A stretch of DNA of 20,076 nucleotides from positions 1 through 20,076 of the forward strand of contig NZ_DASSWP010000083.1 of NCBI RefSeq assembly GCF_035704785.1, written 5' to 3'. This stretch comes from Gracilimonas sp035704785. Lineage in GTDB: Bacteria; Bacteroidota; Rhodothermia; Balneolales; Balneolaceae. The translations under genes were made by a program, and so were the position numbers. This document shows, in pieces, positions 7,135 to 15,555 of this stretch. Numbering within the stretch: the stretch's first letter is position 1; each line of letters starts with the position of its first letter. Below the pieces are notes generated by a model that had not been told where the DNA came from, did no database searches, and saw only the letters and a list, made by a program, of their open reading frames with translations.

Positions 7135-8399
7135 AACCCGATATTTAATCGAATCCCGGTTACCAATGCGTTATCGAGTGTTTCGTTAAAGCCGGGATTG
7201 ATGACATACTGCACATTTGGCCGGATCTTGGCATAATCATTCAGCACAAATTGGTGGGTAAGTTCAATATTGGTTTCCGCTTTTTCTGTCCGGCCTGAGC
7301 TTAGCATGATATTATTAAGATATCCGGTTCCCCCTCTTGCATGTGCTGCGGCGATTCCGGTTTCATCGGCGGATCTTGAGGGCAGTAAACCCTTAAATAC
7401 CATTCCCCCACCGTAAAAACTGTCAAGCATATTAGTTTTTGAATTTGTCCACCCCGCCCGTGCAAATACTTTTATACTTTTTGGCGATGCACCTTCCCGC
7501 TTCAACAGTTCATACTCACCCAATGCATAGATTCCATATTCCTGTTCAGGTCCGCTTCCGTCCCAGGTTTCCGTTTTCCTGGAGTAATACCAGCCTCCGA
7601 TCCCGATATTGTTATCTGAACCATTTCCGGGACTTAAGATCTCCTGTAAACGAGCTGTTCTGTTTCTCATCTGCAAATTTTGATCTCTCAGGGAATGAAG
7701 CGCCAATTCACCTATAAAGAACAACCCGTCTTCTTCTCTCAGAAACACCTTTGTTCCTCCTGAATTTTCCGGATTGGAAGGAACGCCGTCTAGCACCGCA
7801 CCCTGAAACACGATTCCTTTATACATATTCACTTTTAAGCGGACCCCAAGTGAGGTATGTGGAAATGTTGAAGGCCCCATTTCCCCGCTCAAAGCTATCG
7901 TAGGGTCCAGCCCACTTGAGCTGTTCAGAAACAAGAGACTGCTATTGAGGGCATTGAATTCTGAGTTTATATCATAAAGGCCAACCAAAAGGGAGCTATT
8001 AGCAAGGAAGAATTTTTTTTGCACCCAAAACTCAAAAAATCTCCATGAGTTTTCCGCTTCAATATTGCTGACTCCCTGTACATCTCCTGCTAATGAAGAA
8101 ATACTGTTGCCTTGATTCCCCAATCCATACACATAAAAAGTAGTACCTGAAAGGCCAAAGGGCAGTGTTTCGAAGTTTGCTTCGAGGTTTACATCAATGT
8201 TATCCAGATAAACGATGCCGGTATTAGCACCTCCGGTTGTATTCATGAAGACATCCCCGATGTAGCTTACGCTTAGCTTGAATGGGCCATCTTCTTCAGG
8301 AGCTTGGGCATAAACAGTTATTGAGGTCAGCAGCATAAATAATACGCTTGCTGATAATTTTCCGGCTGTATCACGTAATAAAGCAATACTTCCTCTCAT
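7131..8399 (-). CDS. OprB-family carbohydrate porin
   Basis: This 422-residue outer-membrane beta-barrel protein has a signal peptide that is probably cleaved after VYA (residues 29-31). Several OprB-family blocks are recognisable: FPHTSLGVRLKVN and VFQGAVLDGVP in the middle, IGGWYYSRKTE, VFARAGW...FYGGGMVFKGLLPSR, and the C-terminal block IRPNVQYVINPGF. The last strand ends in phenylalanine, the usual barrel-assembly signal. OprB porins admit sugars in Pseudomonas, but homologues in other phyla have broader or unknown substrates and no sugar-use genes lie nearby. It is separated from the upstream porin gene by a terminator at 8428-8457, so it needs its own promoter in the remaining few dozen bases or depends on readthrough. 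Its TAG overlaps the TAA of lgt. Confidence 0.87.
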   Translation of the reverse strand: MRGSIALLRDTAGKLSASVLFMLLTSITVYAQAPEEDGPFKLSVSYIGDVFMNTTGGANTGIVYLDNIDVNLEANFETLPFGLSGTTFYVYGLGNQGNSISSLAGDVQGVSNIEAENSWRFFEFWVQKKFFLANSSLLVGLYDINSEFNALNSSLLFLNSSSGLDPTIALSGEMGPSTFPHTSLGVRLKVNMYKGIVFQGAVLDGVPSNPENSGGTKVFLREEDGLFFIGELALHSLRDQNLQMRNRTARLQEILSPGNGSDNNIGIGGWYYSRKTETWDGSGPEQEYGIYALGEYELLKREGASPKSIKVFARAGWTNSKTNMLDSFYGGGMVFKGLLPSRSADETGIAAAHARGGTGYLNNIMLSSGRTEKAETNIELTHQFVLNDYAKIRPNVQYVINPGFNETLDNALVTGIRLNIGF

Positions 8400-8427
8400 A
8401 GATATATCATGAAACCATTTTGGACAT

Positions 8428-8457
8428 AAAAAAGCTCCGACTTAAAAATCGGAGCTT
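8428..8457 (-). terminator. Rho-independent terminator of the upstream porin
   Basis: AAGCTCCGA (8432-8440) pairs perfectly with TCGGAGCTT (8449-8457) around an 8-base loop. On the minus strand a run of six T residues (complement of 8428-8433) closes the hairpin. It lies about 50 bases past the stop of the OprO/P-type porin gene and just ahead of the OprB-type gene. Confidence 0.85.
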
Positions 8458-8504
8458 AAATTAATCAATGCTATGCTACTTAGCTTGTTTGCTCATTCAC
8501 TTTT

Positions 8505-9530
8505 TTAAAAGGAGATATGGTAATTCAGCGCTAAGCCATGGTTGCTGAATGCGGTATCATCAACAGGGAGTAAATAATTAATTCTGAACGCTGTATTGGT
8601 TGTTGGGAATCTGGTATAACCGATCACGATCTTTTCCTCATCAGCAGCCGGCAACAAGTCAGACTCAAAACTGTCATATCGAAGCAGCAACTGATCTTTA
8701 TCGGACACTTTATATCCCCCGGTTACATGAAATCCAAAAACATTATCCGCTTCTGTGAAACCGGCATATTCAAGCTCGGCACCCAACATTTCAGATGCTA
8801 AAATTATGCTGCTGTTCTCATATCTGAAATCAGCACCGTAGGTGATCCTGTCATCGTCAATAGTAAGCAGGTTTGAAGACAGATCTCTGTTTGCATGCTC
8901 ACCGTAGGATGCGTTCACCCCTACGATCAAGGAACCGTCTTCCCGGGAAGAATTATAATCTAAGCGGCCGATATAAAAGAATTTATTATTGTCGTTCGCT
9001 CCATATCCGTTCCCGTTGTAGATCCCGAAGGTATAGTTGAAATCGTCGGCCAAACCGCCATGGAATTTCACTCCAATATCACGATGGGTCGTAAGCGTTG
9101 AAACCACCGTACTTCGGGTTACAAAATCGATCTTATGCGGTGGTGTTAAAAATTCGTAACTCACCCCGGGCTTTTGGATACCTATAGTTACATTTGCGTT
9201 GTCTGACATTTTATAACCTATAAAAGCATCCACCACTTTTGAACTTGCAGCTGCATCGAAGTGAACATTGTAGCTGAAACCTCCGTCCAGTTTGCCGCTA
9301 ACTTTTATTCGGGCATGAGGTACCTGGAAAAAACGATCGCCATTTTCATCAAAGTTAAAGATCCCTCTTGCGTGGATCAGCCCGCTCACGTTAAATGATT
9401 CGCTCTTCACCATATCCCTTAAAGCTTCTATTCTTTCCGTCTCTGTACTGTCCTGAGCTGAAACTTCAGAGGAAAATGCGCCGGTCAGGGTCAGTATAAA
9501 TCCTAAAATTCCGTATCTAATGATCTTCAT
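8505..9530 (-). CDS. OprO/P-type outer-membrane porin
   Basis: This 341-residue protein has a signal peptide that is probably cleaved after VSA (residues 23-25), and it is rich in alternating beta strands throughout. It resembles the porin O/P (phosphate-selective porin) family. Typical features are an early strand block (FNVSGLIHARGIFNFDENGD), FFQVPHARIKVSGKLDGGFS, DAFIGYKMSDNANVTIGIQK, a conserved mid-barrel THRDIGVKFHGGL, and a last strand ending LALNYHISF. A short helical stretch (TERIEALRDMVKS) follows the signal peptide. Substrate cannot be read from sequence, and Bacteroidota members of this family are often not phosphate-specific. The start is an ATG without a clear Shine-Dalgarno. 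It shares a 215-bp divergent region with the metal ATPase gene. Confidence 0.8.
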   Translation of the reverse strand: MKIIRYGILGFILTLTGAFSSEVSAQDSTETERIEALRDMVKSESFNVSGLIHARGIFNFDENGDRFFQVPHARIKVSGKLDGGFSYNVHFDAAASSKVVDAFIGYKMSDNANVTIGIQKPGVSYEFLTPPHKIDFVTRSTVVSTLTTHRDIGVKFHGGLADDFNYTFGIYNGNGYGANDNNKFFYIGRLDYNSSREDGSLIVGVNASYGEHANRDLSSNLLTIDDDRITYGADFRYENSSIILASEMLGAELEYAGFTEADNVFGFHVTGGYKVSDKDQLLLRYDSFESDLLPAADEEKIVIGYTRFPTTNTAFRINYLLPVDDTAFSNHGLALNYHISF

Positions 9531-9623
9531 AATCCTTTTTTATTTCTTTGATGATTTAGTTCAACCTTAAAAGCCCGTCTAAATATCATAGTTATATGAA
9601 TGTTGTGTGAAGCAAAATGTATC

Positions 9624-9650
9624 ACCCTTAATCAGTCATGCTTTAAGGGT
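9624..9650. promoter_or_regulatory. Inverted repeat between porin and metal ATPase genes
   Basis: ACCCTTAA (9624-9631) and TTAAGGGT (9643-9650) form a perfect 8-bp dyad with an 11-base spacer. It lies inside the 215-bp divergent intergenic region, about 96 bases before the ATPase ATG and 94 bases before the porin ATG. The position would suit an operator for both genes. Alternatively, the CTTTTAT that follows on the plus strand could make it a weak hairpin. No regulator gene is adjacent. Confidence 0.35.
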
Positions 9651-9745
9651 CTTTTATCCTTATTTAATTCCCTTCTAAATTATTAATAAAGTTAGGGGAT
9701 CAATGAAAGAGCCTATATATTTTCCCGAACTCTTTATCCTTTAAC

Positions 9746-11656
9746 ATGACTTATCAATCCATAAGCAACAATTTAAAAGGAATGTCAGGAGAACACCGGG
9801 CTGAAGTTTTGCTGACCCTGATCTGTACGCTAAGTCTAGGCATTGGCTTTTTTGGCTCTTTGTTTGAGCTGATCTCTGAAGAAACTGCACGGTATTTTTA
9901 TATAGCCTCCTACTTGTCCGGCGGATATTTTGGATTGATAGAAAGCGTACAATTTTTAATAAAAGGCAAGTTCAATGTGGATGTGCTGATGATATTGGCT
10001 GCAGCCGGAGCTGCTGTTATCGATTATTGGCTGGAGGGTGCCATACTGCTTTTCTTGTTTTCACTCAGTAATACCTTGCAGCACTTTGCCATGGGGCGCA
10101 GCCGGAATGCGATCCGCGCTTTGATGGAATTAAGGCCATCGGAGGCGTTGGTAAGGAGTGCCGATGGCTCAGAACAAAAAGTACCGGTCGAAGAATTAGA
10201 GCTCGGAGACATCATTGTAGTAAAACCCGGCGAACGAATCCCCATCGACGGAACCATAAGATCCGGAAAAGGAACTGTTGATCAATCTGCTATTACAGGC
10301 GAAAGTGCCCCAGTATTTAAATCAGAGGGAGCTGAGGTCTTTGCAGCTACATTCAATGAAAATGGTATCCTGGAGATCAAAGTAACCCGACTCGCTGGCA
10401 ACACTACACTCGCCAAGATCATTAAAATGGTGGAGCAGGCACAAAACAAAAAAGCAGAAACACAAAGATTCCTTGATAAGTTTGAATCCAAATATGCCAT
10501 CAGTGTTATCCTTTCCACCATCTCTCTGATCCTGATTCCCTATTATATACTGGATCAACCTTTTGATCCCGTTTTTTACCGGGCCATGACCATCCTGGTG
10601 GTTGCCTCCCCCTGTGCTTTGATCATTTCCACCCCGGCCAGTATTCTTTCTGCCATAGCTAATGCCGCACGCTCCGGTATTCTTTTCAAGGGGGGAGCAT
10701 ACCTGGAACAAGCCGCCGGGATTCAGGCTATTGCATTCGACAAAACCGGAACCCTGACAAAAGGAAAACCGGCTGTAACTAAGATAATTTCAATTTCAGG
10801 AACTGAAAACGAGTTACTTCGCCTTGCCGCATCAGCTGAAGAACATTCCGAACATCATCTTGCCGAAGCTATCGTGAATGAGGCCCGAAAGAGAGCAATT
10901 GATCTTACAAGAGCTGAAGATGTGCAAGCCATCATCGGAAAAGGAATTTCTGCCAATGTGAACGGCGCAGAGCTGAAAATAGGGAACCGGTATTTATTTG
11001 AAGATACCCTTAAAGATCTGCCGGAAGACTTTGACCGTACATTGGAAAAATTCAGGGATCAGGGAAATACGGTGATATATGTGGCAAAGAATGATACAAT
11101 AATCGGAGCGATCGCTTTAGCTGATGAGATCCGAGAGCAGGCTGCATCTACCATTCTTGAACTTGCGGATCTGGGAATTGTTGACATCACCATACTTACC
11201 GGAGATTCACTCAATGTAGCTCAAAATGTGGCGGAACAACTTAATATTTCAAACTATCATGCCGGCCTGCTCCCGGATCAAAAGGTTGAGCTTATCGAAA
11301 AACTATCCCAAAGAAAAGCAGTTGCTATGGTCGGTGATGGAGTTAATGATGCACCGGCACTCGCAGCAAGCCATTTGGGAATAGCTATGGGAGCAGCAGG
11401 AACCGATGTAGCTCTGGAAACTGCCGACGTGGTTTTGATGTCTGACGACCTCACCAAACTTCCATATATGATCCGGCTGGCCCGCCGTGCAAAAACTGTG
11501 GTATGGCAAAATATCATTTTCAGCCTTGCCGTGATCGCTATGCTGGTAAGCTCGGTTTTTCTTTTTGAATTGCCCATGACCCTGGGGGTGATCGGGCATG
11601 AAGGAAGTACTCTGTTAGTTGTCTTGAACGGGTTGAGGCTACTGAAGAACTCTTAA
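9746..11656 (+). CDS. P1B-type (P1B-4-like) metal-exporting ATPase
   Basis: This 636-residue inner-membrane ATPase exports transition metal ions. It has the actuator loop TGES (184-187), the transmembrane metal site SPC (288-290), the phosphorylated aspartate in DKTGTLTKG (Asp332), TGDSLNVAQ, and the hinge GDGVNDAPALAAS. The SPC motif (not CPC), the HEGST in the last membrane segment, and the lack of an N-terminal metal-binding domain (only about 20 residues precede the first hydrophobic segment) point to subgroup P1B-4. Relatives there export Co, Zn, Cd or Fe(II). About eight hydrophobic segments are visible. The usual HP dipeptide of the nucleotide-binding domain appears as HH (EEHSEHHLAEAI, 370-371). 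No metal regulator or chaperone gene adjoins it. The ion specificity is open. Confidence 0.9.
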   Translation: MTYQSISNNLKGMSGEHRAEVLLTLICTLSLGIGFFGSLFELISEETARYFYIASYLSGGYFGLIESVQFLIKGKFNVDVLMILAAAGAAVIDYWLEGAILLFLFSLSNTLQHFAMGRSRNAIRALMELRPSEALVRSADGSEQKVPVEELELGDIIVVKPGERIPIDGTIRSGKGTVDQSAITGESAPVFKSEGAEVFAATFNENGILEIKVTRLAGNTTLAKIIKMVEQAQNKKAETQRFLDKFESKYAISVILSTISLILIPYYILDQPFDPVFYRAMTILVVASPCALIISTPASILSAIANAARSGILFKGGAYLEQAAGIQAIAFDKTGTLTKGKPAVTKIISISGTENELLRLAASAEEHSEHHLAEAIVNEARKRAIDLTRAEDVQAIIGKGISANVNGAELKIGNRYLFEDTLKDLPEDFDRTLEKFRDQGNTVIYVAKNDTIIGAIALADEIREQAASTILELADLGIVDITILTGDSLNVAQNVAEQLNISNYHAGLLPDQKVELIEKLSQRKAVAMVGDGVNDAPALAASHLGIAMGAAGTDVALETADVVLMSDDLTKLPYMIRLARRAKTVVWQNIIFSLAVIAMLVSSVFLFELPMTLGVIGHEGSTLLVVLNGLRLLKNS

Positions 11657-11848
11657 ATTTCCCCGGCCGATTCTACATTCTTTTACACCTAAACAGCAAG
11701 TCATGTATCCTAAAACTTTTATATTTTAAAGAGTCTTTAGGGCGTAGGCATCTTGATATCTTTTCAAATTTTTTAAGCTTTTTTTCAAAGCTTGATCATT
11801 GCCTTTCGTACATTAAGAAAATTTAATATTAAATCCACTTGCAGTAAA

Positions 11849-13099
11849 TTGGACATCAAAAAGCTATCACTTCTGTTTTTATTCTTTTTCCCCTCTTTAG
11901 CTCTCGCACAATCAGACGACAAACAAACCATTAATGTATTCCTGGATTGTCGCGGTTGTAATGGAAGTTACGTTCGTTCTGAGGTGGACTTTATTAATTT
12001 TGTAAGAGATCAGAATGATGCAGAAGTGCACCTGCTTGTTACCCTCCAGCGGACAGGAAGTGGCGGATGGGAACACACCCTGAATTTTATGGGCTTGGGT
12101 TATATCTCGAATAAGTCTCATACCATAACGTTCGTTAGCCCAAGTTCGGACACAAATGATCTGATGCGCCAAAAGCTGGTCAGGCATGTAAAGCTGGGGC
12201 TTATCTATTTTCTTACCGACAGGGCTGTACTATCTGATCTGAATGTCAACTTTTTCGGTACTTTAGATGAAGGTACAGAAGAAACTGAAAACACCGACCC
12301 CTGGAATAGCTGGGTCTTTGAAATTGGAGCAAGTACCAGTTTTAGCGGGGAACAGTCAAGAGGAAGTACCAACTTTAGAGGAAATTTTGATGCGACCAGA
12401 ATTACCGATGAATGGAAAATGGAGTTTGAATATGACCGAAGCTATAATCGCCGGGTATTCAGAACTGAGGAAGATGACGGAAGTACCACAGAGGATATCT
12501 TCATCACTGAAAATCAAAATTTCACTTCGCTAATAGCAAAAAGTTTAGGTGACCATTGGACCGTGGGTGGGTATTCCCGGATCCGTTCATCCACTCAAAA
12601 TAATATTGATCTGAGTATTGGGGCAACTCCCTCCATTGAATTCAGTTTATTTCCATATGAAGAATTTAATAAAAGGGAAGTCACCCTCAGATACGGGCTG
12701 CTTGCTTCCCAATACGAATACACCGAAACAACTATATTAAATAAAGACAGCGAGTTTCTATGGAGAAATGAGCTCACCTTCCGTGCAGACTTCACCCAGC
12801 CCTGGGGCGGTGTTTACGGTTGGTTAGATGCAGGTGCTTACTTGCACGATCTCAGCAAAAATCGTGTAAATATGGGTTTCCGGGTCAATATGCGAGTCCT
12901 TAGAGGCATATCCATTTTCTTTGACGGACGGTATTCCCTGATCAATGACCAGATCAGCTTACCGGCCGGCGACCTCACCGAAGAAGAGCGCCTGCTGAAT
13001 CTAAAACAGCAGGCAACTTCCTACAACTACGGCGGGTCTTTCGGATTGCAATTTAACTTTGGTTCTATATACAGCAGTGTAGTGAACCCAAGGTTCTGA
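11849..13099 (+). CDS. Uncharacterised outer-membrane protein with CxxC motif
   Basis: This protein of about 416 residues has no function I can name. A clean signal peptide (KKLSLLFLFFFPSLALA, cleavage after residue 20) is followed by a small domain containing the paired cysteines Asp-Cys34-Arg-Gly-Cys37 and EVDFINFVRDQNDAEVHLLV. From about residue 140 the sequence is alternating strands typical of a beta barrel, ending VNPRF. I recall the DCxxC...FVxxVRDRxxADVHVL pattern from hypothetical proteins of Bacteroidota and Gemmatimonadota, but I cannot confirm that. The chosen TTG start gives the compact signal peptide. Another TTG at 11792 would add 19 residues, but it lies within a hairpin at 11775-11793. 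No in-frame ATG exists upstream. The stop directly abuts that of the convergent mscS gene. Confidence 0.75.
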   Translation: MDIKKLSLLFLFFFPSLALAQSDDKQTINVFLDCRGCNGSYVRSEVDFINFVRDQNDAEVHLLVTLQRTGSGGWEHTLNFMGLGYISNKSHTITFVSPSSDTNDLMRQKLVRHVKLGLIYFLTDRAVLSDLNVNFFGTLDEGTEETENTDPWNSWVFEIGASTSFSGEQSRGSTNFRGNFDATRITDEWKMEFEYDRSYNRRVFRTEEDDGSTTEDIFITENQNFTSLIAKSLGDHWTVGGYSRIRSSTQNNIDLSIGATPSIEFSLFPYEEFNKREVTLRYGLLASQYEYTETTILNKDSEFLWRNELTFRADFTQPWGGVYGWLDAGAYLHDLSKNRVNMGFRVNMRVLRGISIFFDGRYSLINDQISLPAGDLTEEERLLNLKQQATSYNYGGSFGLQFNFGSIYSSVVNPRF

Positions 13100-13993
13100 T
13101 CAATTATTGGATGAAGCCTCCATCACTCTGTTAAGTTTCTCTCCTCCCCTGATACCGAAGTCTAAGGTACGAATTGGGAATGGGATCATAATATCGTTTT
13201 TATCGTAAGCTTTTTTCAGGGCCATAATAGCTTCACTTTGAGCTCCCAGAAAGTCGGGAAGCCGGTCAAAATCGATCCAAAACCGGATAGAGAAATTGAT
13301 GGAGCTGTCGCCAAATTCGTTATAATAGAATTCCACCTCTTTTGATTCATCACGCATATCCAGCGACGAGAGGGTTTCTACAGCGACCTTTCTGGCTTTC
13401 TCAAGGTCATCGCCGTAAGAGACGCCACAAGCCAGATCGATTCTTCGTTTCCCCGTTCTAGTATAATTAGTAAACGGGTTTTCATAAACTTCTTTATTTG
13501 GCACATAAATGAATTGTCCCTGGGGTGTTCGGAGTATCGTATTTCTTAAATTCAGTTTTTCTACGGTACCAAATAATCCATTGGTCTCAATGATATCTCC
13601 GATCCCGAATGGATGTCGGATGGAAAGCAGTACTCCGGCAATAAAGTTTGCTGCGATATCCTGAAATGCAAAACCCAAAGCCAATCCAATGATACCTGCA
13701 CCTGCAAGCAGACTTGTAACCGTACCGTCAAGATTCAGGATGCTCAAGGCAAAGAAAAATCCAACACCCATTACAAGTACTGCCAGTAAAGTTTCGGCTA
13801 ATCCCGTTACCGTTTTATTATCGGTAATCCGAGATAGCATATTACCTACAAATTTCCTGATCACTTTGGCCAGCACATAAAATGCAACTACAATTAACAA
13901 GGCTAAAACCAAATTAGGCAGCATTTCAATAGCGGATGTCAGCCAGCCTTCCAGTTTTCCGGTGATCAATTCATAAATGTTTTCGGTCTCCAT
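13100..13993 (-). CDS. Small-conductance mechanosensitive channel, MscS family
   Basis: This 297-residue inner-membrane channel opens on membrane tension and releases solutes after osmotic downshock. Three hydrophobic segments are visible at about 25-47, 66-87 and 92-125. The third carries the Gly/Ala-rich pore helix LLAGAGIIGLALGFAFQDIA and the conserved NFIAGVLLSIRHPFGIGD. The cytoplasmic beta domain (GTVEKLNLRNTILRTPQGQF, then VPNKEVYENPFTNYT) follows, and the C-terminal alpha/beta part ends with IPFPIRTLDFG. Length is close to E. coli MscS (286), so this is the minimal form. It is divergent from the peroxiredoxin-like gene and convergent with the barrel-protein gene. Confidence 0.93.
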   Translation of the reverse strand: METENIYELITGKLEGWLTSAIEMLPNLVLALLIVVAFYVLAKVIRKFVGNMLSRITDNKTVTGLAETLLAVLVMGVGFFFALSILNLDGTVTSLLAGAGIIGLALGFAFQDIAANFIAGVLLSIRHPFGIGDIIETNGLFGTVEKLNLRNTILRTPQGQFIYVPNKEVYENPFTNYTRTGKRRIDLACGVSYGDDLEKARKVAVETLSSLDMRDESKEVEFYYNEFGDSSINFSIRFWIDFDRLPDFLGAQSEAIMALKKAYDKNDIMIPFPIRTLDFGIRGGEKLNRVMEASSNN

Positions 13994-14105
13994 AGATAGT
14001 AGTATCTTATTTCAGTTGAAATTTTACTGTTATAAAGGAGGAGTCTTAATATTTAGTTCCATAAAAAAGCTCACTAACCAATTATTAATTAATTACCTAC
14101 TTCAG

Positions 14106-14741
14106 ATGCTTCGACCTTTTTCTCTTTTCTTTGCCGGAGTTTTAATTGCTCTATGGTCTTTCAGCCCGGTCTTTGCCCAGGATTATGCCCAATCGGCTGA
14201 AGGAGTCACCCCTTTGCTTATCAGTTCAGAGATCCCGGATGTTGAATTAAAGAATATTGATGGGGAATCCATTCGGTTAAAGGAGCTGGTCTCACAAAAG
14301 CCCACTATTTTGGTCTTTTATCGGGGTGGATGGTGCCCTTACTGCAACCGGCATCTTGCGGACCTCAAAAAGATCGAAGACGAGCTATACGACATCGGAT
14401 ATCAAATATTGGCTATTAGTCCCGACCGGCCTGAAAAGCTCAAATCTACTCTTCAAAACAATGAACTGGGTTATACCTTGCTGTCAGACAGCCCCATGAA
14501 TGTTTCTAAAGCATTCGGCATCGCCTTTAAGGTAGAACAAGAAACTATTGATCAGTACCTGAAGCTAGGCCTTGATCTGGAGAGTGATTCCGGTTACGAC
14601 CATCACCTACTGCCTGCCCCTGCCGTTTATATATTGAACACAGAAGGAGTAGTGAAATTCAATTACGTGAACCCCAATTATAGAGAACGCATAAACGGTG
14701 ATGTTTTGATAGCCGCTGCCCGTGCTTATTATGAAGAATAA
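14106..14741 (+). CDS. Exported peroxiredoxin-like protein (AhpC/TSA, PRX_like2-type)
   Basis: This 211-residue thioredoxin-fold protein has a signal peptide cleaved near VFA (residues 22-24), so it should act in the periplasm. The active-site loop FYRGGWCPYCNRHLADL holds two cysteines, Cys77 and Cys80. The GGWCPYC form belongs to the peroxiredoxin-like subgroup of AhpC/TSA. ILAISPDRPEKL and YTLLSDSPMNVSKAFGI are the following core blocks, and PAPAVYILNTEGVVKFNYV carries the conserved cis-Pro strand. It probably reduces peroxides or protein disulfides, but which is not clear. The open frame extends 43 codons further upstream (to 13977), overlapping the divergent mscS start. I reject that form because the signal peptide starts at 14106. 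The metalloprotease gene follows after 11 bases, suggesting co-transcription. Confidence 0.85.
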   Translation: MLRPFSLFFAGVLIALWSFSPVFAQDYAQSAEGVTPLLISSEIPDVELKNIDGESIRLKELVSQKPTILVFYRGGWCPYCNRHLADLKKIEDELYDIGYQILAISPDRPEKLKSTLQNNELGYTLLSDSPMNVSKAFGIAFKVEQETIDQYLKLGLDLESDSGYDHHLLPAPAVYILNTEGVVKFNYVNPNYRERINGDVLIAAARAYYEE

Positions 14742-14752
14742 TCCGATATGTG

Positions 14753-15484
14753 ATGGCTCGTAAAAAAACCTTCAGTAAAACTCGCGTTCAGTTAGCCGGA
14801 TTGGAGATAGATATTCTAAGAAAGAATGTGAAGAACCTAAATCTCAGGGTCTATCCGGCAGAAGAAAGAGTACGAATATCAGTACCCCGCCGTATTTCCG
14901 AAGAAGCAGTTATACAATTTATTGAGGAAAAACTTCCCTGGATCAAAAAGCACATCTCAAATTACAGGAAAAGACCACAAAAGGAGCCTCTAAAGTATAA
15001 AACAGGTGAAAAACATTTGTATAGCGGAAAAGAATTGAAGTTAAGGGTTGTTGAAAAAAATAAAGCTCCTCATGTGTTTATTGACGCTGAAAAATATTTA
15101 GTACTACAGGTTCGCCCCGATTCAGATATTCCAAAAAGATCTTCGGTTTTAAAGGAATGGTATCGGTCGGAGTTAAAGAGGGAGATTCCACTTCTAATTG
15201 AAAAATGGGAGAAACCTATGGGGGTTTCGGTTCAGGAATTCGGAGTGAAACTAATGAAAACCCGCTGGGGTACTTGTAATATCAGAGATCAAAGGATTTG
15301 GCTGAATCTTGAGCTGGCTAAAAAAAGGCCGGAGCTTTTGGAGTATGTTGTAGTTCATGAGATGGTACATCTCCTGGAGAGACTCCACAACAAACGCTTT
15401 TATAATTTTATGAGTCAATTCTTGCCGGGATGGAGATCACTTAAAGATGAACTGAACGGCAGATCTTCTATATCTGACTGCTAA
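14753..15484 (+). CDS. YgjP/DUF45-type zinc metalloprotease
   Basis: This soluble protein of 243 residues has no signal peptide. It contains the zinc site His-Glu-Met-Val-His (residues 202-206) with the third ligand probably His212 in LERLHNKRFYNF. It also carries the family marker KTRWGTCNIRDQRIWLNLELA just before it. These features identify the YgjP-like (DUF45, M48-type gluzincin) family. The physiological substrate is unknown. Basic N-terminal residues (MARKKTFSKTR) suggest it may contact nucleic acid or acidic partners, which is only inference. A GTG directly precedes the chosen ATG in frame, and I prefer the ATG. The gene follows the peroxiredoxin-like gene by 11 bases and is probably in its operon. 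Confidence 0.85.
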   Translation: MARKKTFSKTRVQLAGLEIDILRKNVKNLNLRVYPAEERVRISVPRRISEEAVIQFIEEKLPWIKKHISNYRKRPQKEPLKYKTGEKHLYSGKELKLRVVEKNKAPHVFIDAEKYLVLQVRPDSDIPKRSSVLKEWYRSELKREIPLLIEKWEKPMGVSVQEFGVKLMKTRWGTCNIRDQRIWLNLELAKKRPELLEYVVVHEMVHLLERLHNKRFYNFMSQFLPGWRSLKDELNGRSSISDC

Positions 15485-15555
15485 CATTTGACCGAAGGTT
15501 TATTTGACTTCCGGCATCTAATTAAATGAACACAAATTTGATGCGGAGCACATCC

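Noticed and set aside
10322..10711. 129-codon minus-strand open frame inside the metal ATPase gene
   Set aside because: It is antisense to strongly conserved ATPase motifs and has low-complexity composition, so it is a shadow frame. The 98- and 99-codon frames near 11278-11599 are dismissed for the same reason.
11792..11848. Longer form of the CxxC outer-membrane protein starting at TTG 11792
   Set aside because: The start codon would sit in a 7-bp hairpin (11775-11793) and the signal peptide would gain an unusually long leader. It cannot be excluded, because the preferred start is also TTG.
13977..14105. N-terminal extension of the peroxiredoxin-like protein
   Set aside because: It overlaps the divergent mscS start and puts 43 residues before an otherwise perfect signal peptide, so translation most likely begins at 14106.
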